Assembly (NCBI GenBank): GCA_024180945.1
Contig: JAKSGN010000039.1
Coordinates: forward strand, 264,873 to 328,872
DNA length: 64,000 bases
Direction: 5' to 3'
DNA from: Macrophomina tecta
Taxonomy: Eukaryota; Ascomycota; Dothideomycetes; Botryosphaeriales; Botryosphaeriaceae
Made by a program: the position numbers and the translations under genes. The notes beneath the pieces are model-generated. The model did no database searches and had not been told where the DNA came from. It saw nothing but the letters and a program-made list of their open reading frames with translations. Positions 23,039 to 35,150 of this stretch are shown here, piece by piece; the first letter of the stretch is position 1; each line of letters starts with the position of its first letter.

Positions 23039-23640
23039 TCATTCTCCACCAAGCCGCTTTGGAGGAGCAGGACCCCCTCTCCTCGGACCATCGCGAGGAG
23101 CTCCGTAGATACCGCCCAATGTATCTGCAATGCCTTGAATCTCTTCAAATCCAAGGGTTCCAATACGGAGGGCTTCCAATACGTGCTGCGCCGAGTCAAA
23201 TGTCGCTCGTACAGTCCGAATCGTGCGGCTGCCTTCGCGTTGGGCGAGAATGGCCGTTTCGTCTGTCTCGGAGCGCTCATCAAGTACTACAAAAAGCCTT
23301 GCGTCTGTTAGAGCTCTCGACGATGTGTCGGCAAGGTACTGTGCCACGTCTTCGATAGGTTGGCCCACAAAAGGAGAAGTGAAGTGAGGAATGGGTGGCT
23401 GTGACGCGTTGCTGGGGCTAGATGGAACGTCGTTTTCGGTGGTGAGGACGGCGAAGCAGTGTCGGCTGCCCGGCACCAATTGTTCGGAGCCAGTATGAGC
23501 TTGGATCAAAAATCTATCCACGACCTTTGCTCCAGTAGATATTAGTAACACTTGTGTAGACTACGGCGGCTCGGAATGCGACTAACAGCGGGTGGTACTT
23601 CTGTCGTGCAGCAGACGGGAAATAGCGCATCATCAGACAT
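23039..23640 (-). CDS. Unknown protein, 179 aa, two exons
   Basis: The long minus-strand frame (to TGA/TCA at 23039) has no ATG of its own, so it needs a 5' exon. An ATG at 23640 in a good context (AACATG) opens MSDDALFPVCCTTEVPPA. An intron 23586-23525 (62 nt; donor GTTAGT, branch TTACTAAT, acceptor CAAAG) joins it in frame to VVDRFLIQAHTG. Exons are 23640-23587 and 23524-23039. The acceptor AAG is not the usual YAG, so the junction is less certain than in the neighbouring genes; two indels in a decayed gene are the alternative. The protein is soluble-looking, has a stretch VVLDERSETDET, and ends Pro/Arg/Gly-rich (RRGGPAPPKRLGGE). Family not recognised. Confidence 0.55.
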
Positions 23641-24892
23641 GTTCGGAAAGGAAATATTCAGTGTGTAGGTTGAAAGGAAGGGATGGAATGGCTTTGGCCA
23701 CATATATATTCTAATGGCGCCGATGACGATGATATTACGCTTATGTCGGCTGCGATCCGCACGGCTCTTCTTCACTAGCTAATTTAGACACTAGCCTTTA
23801 GTAGCCACGAAATCCTTCTGTGTGCTTTATTACTATAACAATATATATTAAAGAAACATCTTTAAGTAGCTAATTTTTTTTACGAAGTGTTAAGAATGGT
23901 AGCTCTACTCAGGTGAAATCTATTTGTGCGAACGGTCTAGCGTAGCACGTGGTCCACACGTATATCTTCCGTGTGCGTCGCATCCATTCCTTCCAACCCA
24001 GGGACTAACAGCACTCGGGAAGTGGTCTCGAAGGGGATGGTAAGAGGGGTGCATGGAGGATAGCTCTACTTTTACATTTTCTTTCTTTTATCCTTGCGTT
24101 TTGTTAAGCTTTATCTATTAGTGGTTTTATCCGTGTCTATTTTTAGACCGTTGAACTGGAGGGAGGTATGGTTTCTTTGCATACAGTGTGCTGGGCCTCG
24201 AATGAACCGGGATCCTAATGTAGCATAGCGTAGAATAGCGTTCCTTGTCCCTATGGTCTACCGAGGCCGACGGGTGTATGAATCGTCATCATTATCATTA
24301 TCATCATCATCATCCTTCCAACCCAAAGTAATGGTTTTAGCTAATAGTCCACCGCTTGCACTGAACGCGCGTTGAGCGTGCGGCGAACTAGTCTTACGCG
24401 TTGACTTACGAGATGCCTTACGTACTTCTGACAGAAGGTCTAGAACATCCGACATCGAGGTTCGTTCTCCCGGCCTCGGTTACATAGGAATCAACGATCT
24501 CCGTAATAGCCCCATTCGAGATAGTAGAGAAGAGGCTTTAATTTATTGGATCCCCGCATATAAGTTCCTACTAAGCAGCTAATCATGCTATCATAGTGAG
24601 ACGATAGTTGTGCGACAGTTGTACGACTAGGTTAGAATTTAGTGCTGGCACATTCTCCGTTGCTGCTGCCATGTAAGAAGTAAGCAGGATTCCCTTATTT
24701 TCAGATAAAAATTATGCGATCTCCGGCAAATCATCCCGCCCCGAGCCTATGTAATGAAGTTATCCCCTCTGTATTATTGTTGATGAATTTATAGACCGTC
24801 CCAGCCGCCGATAGCAGCTATGCGGTATACGGCCGGCTCCTCCGCGTCCGCTAGACCCGTTCGAGCCTAAGCGAGCCGGATAGGATAAGGCC
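23641..24892. other. Intergenic region, no supported gene
   Basis: GC-normal to moderately AT-rich. It includes a TCATCATTATC microsatellite (24285-24315). A 65-codon minus-strand frame at 24258-24455 has a poly-Asp tail that is merely this microsatellite, and I do not call it. Confidence 0.4.
24285..24315. repeat. TCA/TTA trinucleotide microsatellite
   Basis: A run of TCATCATTATCATTATCATC-type triplets, about 31 bp. Confidence 0.85.
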
Positions 24893-24941
24893 TTGCATTC
24901 ACCTAATAATTCTAGCTGAGTGAATAGGGTTATATTATGGC
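24893..24941. repeat. 49-bp direct repeat, copy 2
   Basis: Second copy of the repeat at 22628-22676, one C/T difference, same orientation, about 2.2 kb away. It sits exactly where the palindrome-array tract begins. Confidence 0.9.
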
Positions 24942-24962
24942 TGACACCACTATTGGGAGAAT

Positions 24963-25031
24963 GGGCACCCGATTCCTTACCAAAACGCCGGGTCTTGGCG
25001 CCTCTTCGCTCAGGAATCGGGTACCCGATTC
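24963..25031. repeat. Inverted repeat ending in an 18-bp perfect palindrome
   Basis: GGGCACCCGATTCC near 24963 is inverted at GGAATCGGGTACCC near 25013. The second arm is also the left part of the palindrome GAATCGGGTACCCGATTC. It could form a stem of 13-14 bp with a loop of about 35 nt. Confidence 0.75.
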
Positions 25032-25034
25032 TCG

Positions 25035-25720
25035 TCGCGAAATTTTTGAATTTGCTCGGACGGGAGCGCAGAGCGCCTTAACTACCCTACCCTAGGGCAC
25101 TTCGTCGCGCGACGAAAACGCCTCACGCACCGCAATTTAAAAGGAAATTTGCTCGCACGGGAAAGAGTAGTAGTTCCTACCGTCGCTTCGGAGGGGAAAA
25201 GGGGGGGGGGGGCATTTCATCGCGCGACGAAATATTCGGCGACTAATAAAGGTAAATTTACTTAGACGAAAAGAATAGCGGTTATCCCCCCCCCCCTCGC
25301 TAAGGGTACTTTATCGCGCGATAAAACATTCGACGCGCAAGAAAGAAAATTTACTTAAATAAAAAGAGAGTAGTAGTCTACGCCGTCGCTAGAAAGATAT
25401 TTCGTCGCGCGACGAAATATCCTACGTATCTAAAGAAAAATTTACTTAGACGAAAAAAGTAGCTGTCTTCGCCCTCGCCGGGGAGGGTATTTAGTCGCGC
25501 GATAAAATATTCTACGTATACGAGTTAGAGGAAAATTTACTTAGATAAAAAGAGTAGTAGTTCTCGTTATCGCCGGGCGTAGTTCGTCGCGCGACGAAAT
25601 ATTTAATTCTATGAGTTAGACGAAACTTCGCTTACCTAGAAATATAAATAATACGAGTTATAGCCGCGAAGGGTATTTCGTCGCGTGACGAAAATACTTA
25701 GTTATATAATATTTATATTT
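25035..25720. repeat. Tandem array T1: about seven ~92-bp units with palindrome TTTCGTCGCGCGACGAAA
   Basis: The palindrome or its RIPped form recurs near 25108, 25217, 25311, 25400, 25493, 25583 and 25677, about 90-108 bp apart. Each is followed by a block containing AAATTTACTTAGACGAAAA and a GTAGTAGT-like stretch. The first unit is GC-normal (AAATTTGCTCGGACGGG) and the later ones are progressively RIPped. A run of 12 G (25201-25212) and one of 11 C (25286-25296) lie within it. Confidence 0.85.
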
Positions 25721-28479
25721 TGTCGCAAAATAAAAGCTCGAAGGGTAGAAAATATATAGATAAAGCGATATATATTTTATAACTACGTAGCTTTACTAGC
25801 TTATAAAGAGCGCGCGGCCTATATATATTATATAATTAAAGCTAAGACGTGTGCGTTTATTTATCTAAGATAATATTAGGCTTAACGTTTTAATAAATAT
25901 CGCCCTCTACTTTCTTTTTATTAGTATGTTCTACCTAATACTAATTACTAATATAATAACTAACTTACTTTTAATCTCTCTTTTTCTACTACCGCGCTCT
26001 AGTTGCTAGCAGCTACGATATTTTATTAAACGTAAGAAATACCTATAGTAGATATAGCGCTATAGTGCTACGTGCAACGATTAAATATATGTTAAATATT
26101 AATAAGTAAGCTTATATAAGCGTAGCTTATTAATATATTACCTTAAGGTATTAGAATACTACCTAAGGTATATAACGAATATACCTCGGAGTTATAGCAG
26201 TGGCAAACTGCGGTGGTAAACCACGGTAGCAAACCGAGGTGGCAAAATTCGCCACTCCACTTCACTGACTAATAACTAAACGGGTATAGCCCCTACTAAA
26301 ATTCCTTTTATACATTATAAAAGTTCAATCATTTCCAGTTATTACGATATAAAAATTATGTAAAACGGATAAGGATTGGGGCTAGAATCTTATTTCTTAT
26401 AAATCACCCTCGTTGGATTTCTAATACAGTATATCTAGAAGGATCTACTTATAAGGAATAAGTGTATATAAGGAGCTCTAGATAGCACCATAGTTTCGTT
26501 CTTTTGAGACGCGCAATACTAATAAACGGGATATAAGCTAATAAAAGCTTTACTCTATCTTTTACCTCCCCTCTTGTCTTTCTTTATTAAATCTCCTACC
26601 TACTTCTCTCTTAGAGAGTTATCTCCTTCCGACTGTTTACTAGGCTCTATTATTTATATAATATAGCTTAGTAATCCTCCACCCAAGCCTCAGCGCTTTA
26701 CAATATATAACACGTCGATAGTTAAACATATAATACGACGGTAGGCTAAGTATATATAGCGCGAACTCATCGCCCTTGCTACTAGACGAAATTAGTAGCG
26801 GCGCGGTTATTAGCTAGTATAAATAGACCTTAAAGATAATACTAGAGTAATATATATACTAGAGAGTAGGTTTAAGTAAAGACTTAACTACCGAGGTTTT
26901 ATTATATATCTAAGACGCTAAGCTAGAACATACTTAGATAAAAACTCCTAGAATTAAAAAAAACGAGAAATAAATTCTATTAATCTTTTATTTTTCTCTC
27001 TTTTTATTTCTTATCTATTTTCTTTTTCTTAGTCTCGTCTCTACTAGTATAGTAGAGGAAATAAGAAGTCTTTAATACTAAAAAAATAAGCGCGAGATTA
27101 TAGAGTATATATTTAAAGTATATCTAGAAATTTATACGCGTCGTATTAGATATAGATATAGAAGTAGATAGCTTACTTCTACCGCATAATATATAGTAGG
27201 ACTATATAGCTCTATAGAACTACTTTAAGTAGTATACTACTACTAAGTATTATATTCTCGGTCTAGGAGAAGACCCTATAAAAGCTACTTTTAAGTATTA
27301 TTTCTCGAAAGCGTTTAAAAACATTACGTTAAGAAGGGGGCTTAACTTTCTTTAACGGGACTATAAGAGGCCCGCTCTTTAAAATCTAACTTTTAATTTT
27401 TTCTAGACTAAGAAAGACTTCTATAGATTCTAAGAAGTCTTTAGAGGTAATTATTTTCTTTATCTAAAAACTTTACCACTAAGGAATATAAAGATACCTT
27501 AGAACCTAAAAGAGTAGAAGTAGAATATTACTAGCGGGGTTAAAGACTATTTATTATATAAAGAAATTATATACTACTAAGAATAGTATATAATAATATA
27601 TATAAATAAAACTAAATTTACCTATGCAAGATTAGATATATCCGCAAAAGTATAGAAAGTATTTTATTATATAATAAAATATATATAGTAAGATATATAT
27701 ATATAATATATAAAGAAAACTAAATTTATCTATATAAGATTAGCTATATCCGTATAAGTATAGAAAGTATTTTATCGTATAACGAAATATATAGTAAGAC
27801 GTATATATATAATATAGCTATAATATATAATAACCTATCTAGAGAAAGTAAAGATAAGTAAATTCTTATTAAAGAGAAGTATAAAAGAAAAAAAAAAGAA
27901 AAAAAAGAAAAAAAAATTAATGCTAGTCTACTATTAGTACCCTTACTACGCGATTTAAACTAATTAACTATTTAGAAGTACTTATATTTAATCTATAGGG
28001 CTTAACTCGTCTAGGCTAGGTATAGCTTCTAAACTTTTAATTCTTTCATACTATAGGGGTTATTAGACTTAAGAGTTATACTAGACTAGACTAATTTTAT
28101 ACTAGCGTCGATAATCGTTTACTGTAATAGCGTTATATAGTAGTAGAAATAAAGAGTAAAAGCTAAGAAATACTAAATTAACTCTAAATTTATCTATATA
28201 GAAAAATATATTTTTGTAGTAGTTCTAGAGAGTATTTTATTACGTAATAAAATATATAGATAAAGCTACACTTTATAACTAAGTAAATTTCGTCGTGCGA
28301 TCGAATAGAGTTAATCGCGCGTAGATAGAAGTATAACTTATATAGTAGACCTATAATACTACTCGTTAGAAAAATATGCTATATAAAGTAAAATAGCTAG
28401 TTATATAAGATATACGTTAGCTAGACGTTCTCTCTATAGTATAGTCTTTTATTTACTACTTTACTCTTACTATAAGTCT
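25721..28479. other. AT-rich RIPped spacer with scattered palindrome motifs
   Basis: Between about 26260 and 26690 the sequence is less RIPped and has a TATATAAGGAG box and CT-rich tracts that could be an LTR or a promoter; I cannot assign it. Near 27610, 27718 and 28185 the motif AAATTTA, a spacer of about 60 bp and an ATTTTAT-palindrome-ATAAAAT recur, linking this spacer to the arrays. A weak coding-like stretch at about 27050-27600 is not identifiable. Confidence 0.4.
26199..26257. repeat. Four 13-bp tandem units bounded by AGTGGC/GCCACT
   Basis: The units GTGGCAAACTGCG, GTGGTAAACCACG, GTAGCAAACCGAG and GTGGCAAAATTCG run from 26200 to 26251. The outer ends AGTGGC and GCCACT are inverted. 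It is GC-normal within an AT-rich block, and may be the end of a DNA transposon. Confidence 0.75.
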
Positions 28480-31400
28480 CTTAGAGCTAACTTAGCGAAA
28501 TAGCTTTTTCTATCTTATTACTCTACTACCTAGCCTGGCGCCGATATATGAGTAGGTAACTTTCTACCCCGCCCTTATTTAGAATGAGAAGCAGATAATT
28601 CTTATTTATAAGCCCTATAGATATGCGGTTAACGCTAGATAGTTCTCCGTACGTAGTTATCTAAGAAATATATATGGGTTTAATATTTTATTCTAGCCCT
28701 AGCTCGTATCTAATCGCGTCTAAGAGGCTGCCTTAACCTATTAAGACTATAAAAAGTTCCCGGCCGTATACGCTAAGGGGTACTATCCTTAGCTTAAGGT
28801 TACTAATAGCTTTAAGTATATATTTATAGATAGCTACGGCTATGTCTATACTAAGATTAGTACTATCGAGTACTACCTTAATAAGTACAGCGTAATGAAA
28901 GCTAATACGGCGTTATTCTTTATATCTATTATAGTATCTACGCTATTTAGCTAGGTCCGGCTGGGGTTTTTTAAGGTCGTTATCCCGGAGGAAGACGCTA
29001 TTAATAGTAGAAGTAGTTTTTCTAAGCGCTACTAGGCCTTTTGCTAAGCCTACTCGAAATTTTAGAGAGAGTAGGCTATTTTAATTAGTATAGCGCTAGA
29101 GGTACCTTTAAAGAACGATGTTAGTATCTAGCTTTTCTATACTAGCTAGCCGTATTATTTTATAGATAGGTATATAAATAAGTTATTCACCCTTACAAGT
29201 ATAGAGAATACTAATAATAGTAAGATATTCTTTAGTGACTTTCTTATTAAATATACTCGATTTTAGCTACTACGGCTTTTATTTAAGATACTATAGTTAT
29301 TAACTACCTATCGCTGTGTTTTTAATAGCCTTACACCGGCCAAGAAAAACTTTACGCTACTAAATAAAATCTAAGATTATAGTATTACGTACTACTTAAA
29401 TCGATAGATATCTTTTTTTATCTTTCTCCTTTAGATCTCTACGGACTAGCGCGGGCTTAGAATAATAAATAGTAAGAGCTTCTAGGCTCTAATTACTATA
29501 CTCTAGAATAGATTTCTTCTCGGCACTACTAGCGGAGCTACCAACGTAGAGAAGCAGACCTAGAAAGTCCTTAATTAAATTATCTATTAGATCGTGTACT
29601 AGAATATTTACTAGAGTAAGTAGTAGAGCCCGCTCTTTATGTACCTAGCTATTACTGCCTACGAGCCTAAGAATAAGCGCTAAAGAAATATCGCTAAGTT
29701 TAGAGACCTTATACCCGGTTTAATTTATAGTATTCGCCTCTTCGCCTTTAATAACTACGTTAGTATATTGCCTAGGCACCTTCTCTTCGCGCTAGCCGAC
29801 GGGCCGCCGCGCGAAGGCTAGATGCTATAGTAAGTTAAGGCCTACGCGTCGTAGATAATCTCGTATAGAACGTCTACTATATTTAACACTATCTATACGC
29901 TTTAGATATTTACTAAGACTATCTTGTAGAGCTTCTACTAAGCTCTCTTTATATACTAGAAGCTCGGGTTTGAGAAGCTAATTTTTAAAAGCCGGCCTAT
30001 TAAGCTATCGTCGCTTTTATATATAATATAGTCCGTTATCGCCCGGCTAGAGAAGAGCGTAACGGCGCTAGCGTTTAAAAGCGGTGTAGAATTATAGATA
30101 TATCTCTAGTCGAGGAACCCTATACTCTTTAAGAGTAATTTTAACTTTAGCGCCTAGGGCTTTAACTTTATAAATTTAGACTAGAACTAGCGCTTTTACG
30201 ATGGCTATCTTCGCGTCTTTCGCTAGGCTAAGAGCTATAGCGAGGACGAGCGCCTAGCCTTCTATTCTCTTAGTAGCGACGACTCCCTTAGAGTCTCTAA
30301 AGCGGGTGCCTAGGCCTACTACGAGGCCGTAGAGTAGTTCGTTTTAAGCCTAGGCGTCGCTATATATTTAATCTACGGCCTCCCTACTAGGGCATCCGAG
30401 GACTACTCGCTTAAGGTAGTAAATTCTATATAAAGTTAGTAAAACGTATACATATACTAGAACTACGTACTAGCTATTTTTAATTATAATAAGACCGACT
30501 TAACGAAGAATTAGCTAAAGATTATTATAAGAGTACTTTTAACTAATCTCTCTTATATCGTTATTACGTATCTAGCCGACGTTAGGCTGTTTCTTAAAGG
30601 TATATACGCGATTCTATACCCGGAGCATATAAAAGAGGAGTATACTAGCCTCTTTTAAATTCCGGCCACGCCTATTATGGCCGTGCGGCTAGCAGACGCC
30701 TTAGAATAAACTATATAGTTTTATCTTAGTATAGAGTTAAAGATTAGAGACTAGTAGCACGTCGCTATTACTATCGAGAAGAAGTATATCCGCGAGTATT
30801 TAGCTATTATAGCTAACGAGAATAATATAGTTAATACTATTATAGCTAGCTACTCGCGGTCTATTAAAGACCGATACTACGCTATTAGCTCTAATGATTT
30901 AATAGGGCTTAATAGTAGAATACTTAGGGCATTTATACTAGTAAGCTATCTATAGCACGGGCTTTTTAGAATTAATAATATAGATATAGGGTAAATATTT
31001 TTTTACTTTATTAATTATTTATAAAACCCTAATACTATAATTTAGTTATATACTAAGCTAGATTTTTAACTCTATTCTTACGATATTTTTAGCCCCCCTT
31101 TTTTTAATATTTTTAACCCCTCTATAATATTTATAACCCCCTTCTACGCGGATATTTTACTTATATATTTTAATCTTTTCTTCTTTTACCCTTCTTTCTC
31201 TTCTCTATAATTCTTATAATAAGTGCTACTTATTAGGCCGGCTTATATAGACTATACTTCGTCACATAATAAAATACCTCCCTAAACTGTTATCTTGTAG
31301 AAGAATCTACGTATATATTAGTACTAATATACTAATAGAATATTAAATAACTATATAACTACTTAGATAGGCGAGGCCTATAGTATGATAAAGAGAATTA

Positions 31401-33580
31401 GAACCGGCGTAAATATTATAATTATATTCGACTTATTTGACTCTACTCTTAGTACAGTAGTAAAATTAGAGCGAGAGCTAAAGTAGCCCCGGCTACTATA
31501 TTTCCGCGTTAAGATGAAGGAGGAGTAACTAGTAAAAATATTAGAAGAGTAAATCTAGAACGGACTAGCTAAGCTTTATAGCTTTAGAATCTAGTTTTGA
31601 GATAGATAGCTAGACACTATTAAGTAAGTAATAATAGCGTAGTAGAATTACGTTATCGTACTCTCTACTAGCGTGGGTAAAATATCTATTACTATCGTAT
31701 CTATTCTAGTTAATAAGGGCTTTTATATGATTATAGTAGTGCCTTTTCTAGTCTTAAAGAATAAGCTTAGATAGAGACTAGTATAAATAGGTCTATAAAC
31801 TACTAACTTCTAGCTGGACTAGATAAACGAAATTAAAAACTTTATCTTAGTAACTCTAGAGATCTCTATTATACTAGTCTTTAGTATATTCTTCTCGCGG
31901 CTAGCGAGTAATAGGCTTATATAGTAGATTATTATAGACGAGGCATATATCTATAGCTTCAACTATTTATAGAGAAATACGCTACTACGTATAGACTAGC
32001 TACTATATTTAGCCCGAAAGCTACCGACTAGCCACGGGCCCCGCCCGTTTAGTATTATTTTTATATTTAGCTTACTTTCGCTATATATAGAGGCGGGCCT
32101 TCTTTAGATCTTTTAGATTTTAAGGGCGCAGGCTTCGATAATTAGGCGGTTTTATACCCGTAAGAATATCTTCTATTAATTTGCCTATATAAAATAGGCC
32201 GAGTAGCTAGCCCTTATTTATAAGATAGCCGTTAAGTAGCGTACTCTTAACGCCTATACCGCGATCTTTATCCGTTTACGTGTCTAGGTAGAGGGGCTAG
32301 CCGGCGAGCTAGAGAAGTTTAAAACTTAGCCCTACTACTTAGTTCTACCGCTCGAAGAGCGCCGGCTTACGGTAAAGCTATTTACGAACGAGAAGTATAG
32401 TATTATAGTCGCTATACCCGGCTTTAGAGTCAGTATTAACGTTAAAGAACTAATAACCGCTATCTTTATCTTTAGCGGCGTTTATAGTATAATTAATCTT
32501 ATCTAGTAAAGCGGTAGACTAGTTCGCGAGCCTAGTAAGTTTAGGACCATACTCTACCTCTATAGCGAGTACGACGTTAAGAAGCTCTCGAAAGCCCCTA
32601 ATACTAGCGTAGTAAATACGGCTACGCTAGCTAACGTATTAACGACTAAAGCGTACTAGTTTATAATAATTAGCTCGTTTATCGACGGTGTTAGTAATAT
32701 AGTCTACTAGTCCATATTTACTATATACGATAACTACACGAGGAATTAGCTAGTAGCGACGATAGAAGTAATACTTACCCCGTCTATCGCGCGCGAGTTT
32801 ATAGTAGACTCGGCTTCGGTAGTCTTAACGCCTAGCGAGCTAGACCTCCCGAGCTCTTCGCTGCCTAGGACGTATAATAAGTCGCCGGCAGTTAAGATTC
32901 TAGTAATAGCTACGCTAGTATAAATGCTAGTAGAAGTAGACGTAGACGCCTACTAGCGTAGTTATATAGCCTCGTTAGTATCGTCTATTATACGAGCTAG
33001 TTCTACTAGTAACGCGGCCCTTGTAAGCTAGTCGCTGGCCTCGCTATAAAGAGCCTTAGAGTTAAGGCTTAAGTCTCTACTAAACCGCCTACGCCTAAAC
33101 GTTAGGTATATTCTATATATAATTAACTAATATTCTAGCGTAAACGCCTATATAACGTCTAATTATACCGTCTATAGCCTCCCGCCTAATAGCGCAGTAT
33201 AGGAGCTACGAAATGCTCTACGCGTTAAGCTAAGAAGCGCCCCTAGCTACATATATTAGGTCTATCTTTTTTTATAGAAAGTATACCCGAATAGCTTTAG
33301 CATATAGGCGGGCTAGAGCTACGACTTAGATGATATTATACTTTTAGTCGTTTCTACCGTACTTCTCTCTACCGACCTACGGTATGGGGGTGCCTTTAGC
33401 GGCTTTAGTATCTAGATAGTACGCCCATTCGCCGCGCTAATCCTAGACTTGCGCTTAACCCTCGAGCTAATCGCCTAGGTATAGTATAATATTATACGTA
33501 AAACAGGCGATTCGGGTATCGTATAGCTAGTAGTAGCTATTTTAGAAGCTTACATTACATAGACTTTATAGACCGTAATA
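28480..33580 (+). pseudogene. OrsD-domain / RecQ-like (telomere-linked-helicase-type) helicase gene, RIPped
   Basis: Read through TAA/TAG, about 28580 onward gives an OrsD-like start (NEKQIILIYKPYRYAVNARQ), where the family has LIC-x2-C-x-YAVN; the Cys and His codons have become Tyr by G/C to A/T changes. Around 30375-30960 lies GLPTRASEDYSL and DQQHVAITIEKKYIREY, the conserved block before the helicase domain in fungal telomere-linked helicases. Helicase motifs follow: a Walker A-like LSTSVGK near 31660-31680, IIIDEAY (DEAH with His to Tyr) near 31935, and the motif VI-like QQSGRLVRE near 32500-32535. Intact relatives are large proteins often found in subtelomeres. Whether this was one gene or two cannot be told; a low-coding gap lies at 30990-31380. 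Confidence 0.65.
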
Positions 33581-33639
33581 ACTAAATTAACCTATTATTA
33601 CGTAAATGCTAGTCTATAGCACCTATATACTTTATCGTG

Positions 33640-35150
33640 CGACGAAAGTTTATTAAGTGGGTAACTAATACTAGTTAAATTTATTTATCTAAAAGTCATT
33701 ATTCTACTAGAGGCTAGTAATTATATAGTATAGTAGTTCGAGTACGAAAGTAGACTTACTATAGCTAGGTACTTCGTCGCGCGATAAAAGTTTATTAAGT
33801 AAGTAACTAATACTAGTTAAATTTACTTATCTAGAAGCCGAGTAGTCTACTAGAGACTAGTAATTATATAGTATAGTAGCTTAAGTACTAAAGTAGACTT
33901 ACTATAGCTAGATACTCTAGTATACGATAAAAGTGTATTAAGTAAATAACTAATACTAGTTAAATTTACTTATCTAGAAGTTGTTATTCTACTAGAGGCT
34001 AGTAATTATATAGTATAGTAGCTCGAGTGCTAAAGTAGACTTACTATAGCTAGGTACTCTAGTATATAACAAAAGTTTATTAAGTAGATAACTAATATTA
34101 GTTAAATTTACTTATCTAGAAGTCGTTATTCTGCTAAAGGCTAGTAATTATATAGTATAGTAGCTTAAGTGCTAAAGTAGACTTACTATAGCTAGATACT
34201 CTAGTATACGATAAAAGTTTATAAAGTAGATAACTAATACTAGTTAAATTTACTTACCTAGAAGCTAGGTAGTCTACTAGAGGCTAGTAATTATATAATA
34301 TAGTAGCTTAAGAGCGTAGATAAACTTACTATAGCTAGGTACTTCGTCGCGCGATAAAAGTTTATTAAGTAGGTAACTAATACTAGTTAAATTTACTTAT
34401 TTAGAAGCCAGGTAGTCTACTAGACTTACTATAGCTAGATACTCTAGTATACGATAAAAGTTTATAAAAAGAGTAACTAATACTAGTTAAATTTACTTAC
34501 CTAAAAGCTGTTAGTCTGCTAGAGGCTAGTAATTATATAGTATAATAGTACGAGTGCTAAAGTAAACTTACTATAGCTAGGTACTTTAGCGCGCGATGGA
34601 AGTTTATTAAGTAGGTAACTAATACTAGTTAAATTTACTTACCTAGAAGTCGTTATTCTACTAGAGGCTAGTAATTATATAGTATAGTAGTTCGAGTACG
34701 AAAGTAGACTTACTATAGCTAGGTACTTCATCGCGCGATAAAAGTTTATTAAGTAAGTAACTAATACTAGTTAAATTTACTTATCTAGAAGCCGGGTAGT
34801 CTACTAGAGACTAGTAATTATATAGTATAGTAGCTTAAGTACTAAAGTAGACTTACTATAGCTAGATACTTCGTCGTATAATAAAAGTTTATTAAGTGAG
34901 TAACTAATACTAGTTAAATTTACTTATCTAGAAGTTATTATTCTACTAGAGACTAGTAATTATATAGTATAGTAGCTTAAGTACTAAAGTAGATTTACTA
35001 TAGCTAGATACTTCGTCGCGTAATAAAAGTTTATAAAGTTAATAATCTATATTAGTTAAATTTATTTACCTAGAAGCCGGGTATTCTACTAGAGGCTAGT
35101 AATTATATAATATAGTAGCTCGAGTGCTAAAGTAGATATATTTTAGTAGA
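33640..35150. repeat. Tandem array T2: eleven ~142-bp units
   Basis: AAGTTTATTAAG-type boxes recur near 33648, 33788, 33930, 34073, 34216, 34357, 34458, 34600, 34742, 34886 and 35027. The period is 140-144 bp, with one unit shortened to about 101 bp. Each unit holds a TTCGTCGCGCGATAAAA-type palindrome relic, CTAATACTAGTTAAATTTAC and CTAGTAATTATATAGTATAG. It separates the helicase relic from the next gene relics. Confidence 0.9.

Noticed and set aside
22891..23358. Plus-strand frames of 124 and 155 codons
   Set aside because: Shadows of the 179 aa minus-strand gene.
24258..24455. 65-codon minus-strand frame with poly-Asp tail
   Set aside because: The Asp run is the microsatellite; the rest has no supporting signal.
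30375..30960. Tyrosine recombinase (Starship captain-like) reading of the region before the helicase
   Set aside because: An Arg, a Lys, a QHVAI box and Tyr residues occur, but the order and spacing could not be confirmed by eye, and the whole fits the telomere-linked-helicase pattern better.
33640..35150. CRISPR-like regular repeats
   Set aside because: Eukaryotic context, whole ~142-bp units repeat with no unique spacers; this is a tandem satellite.
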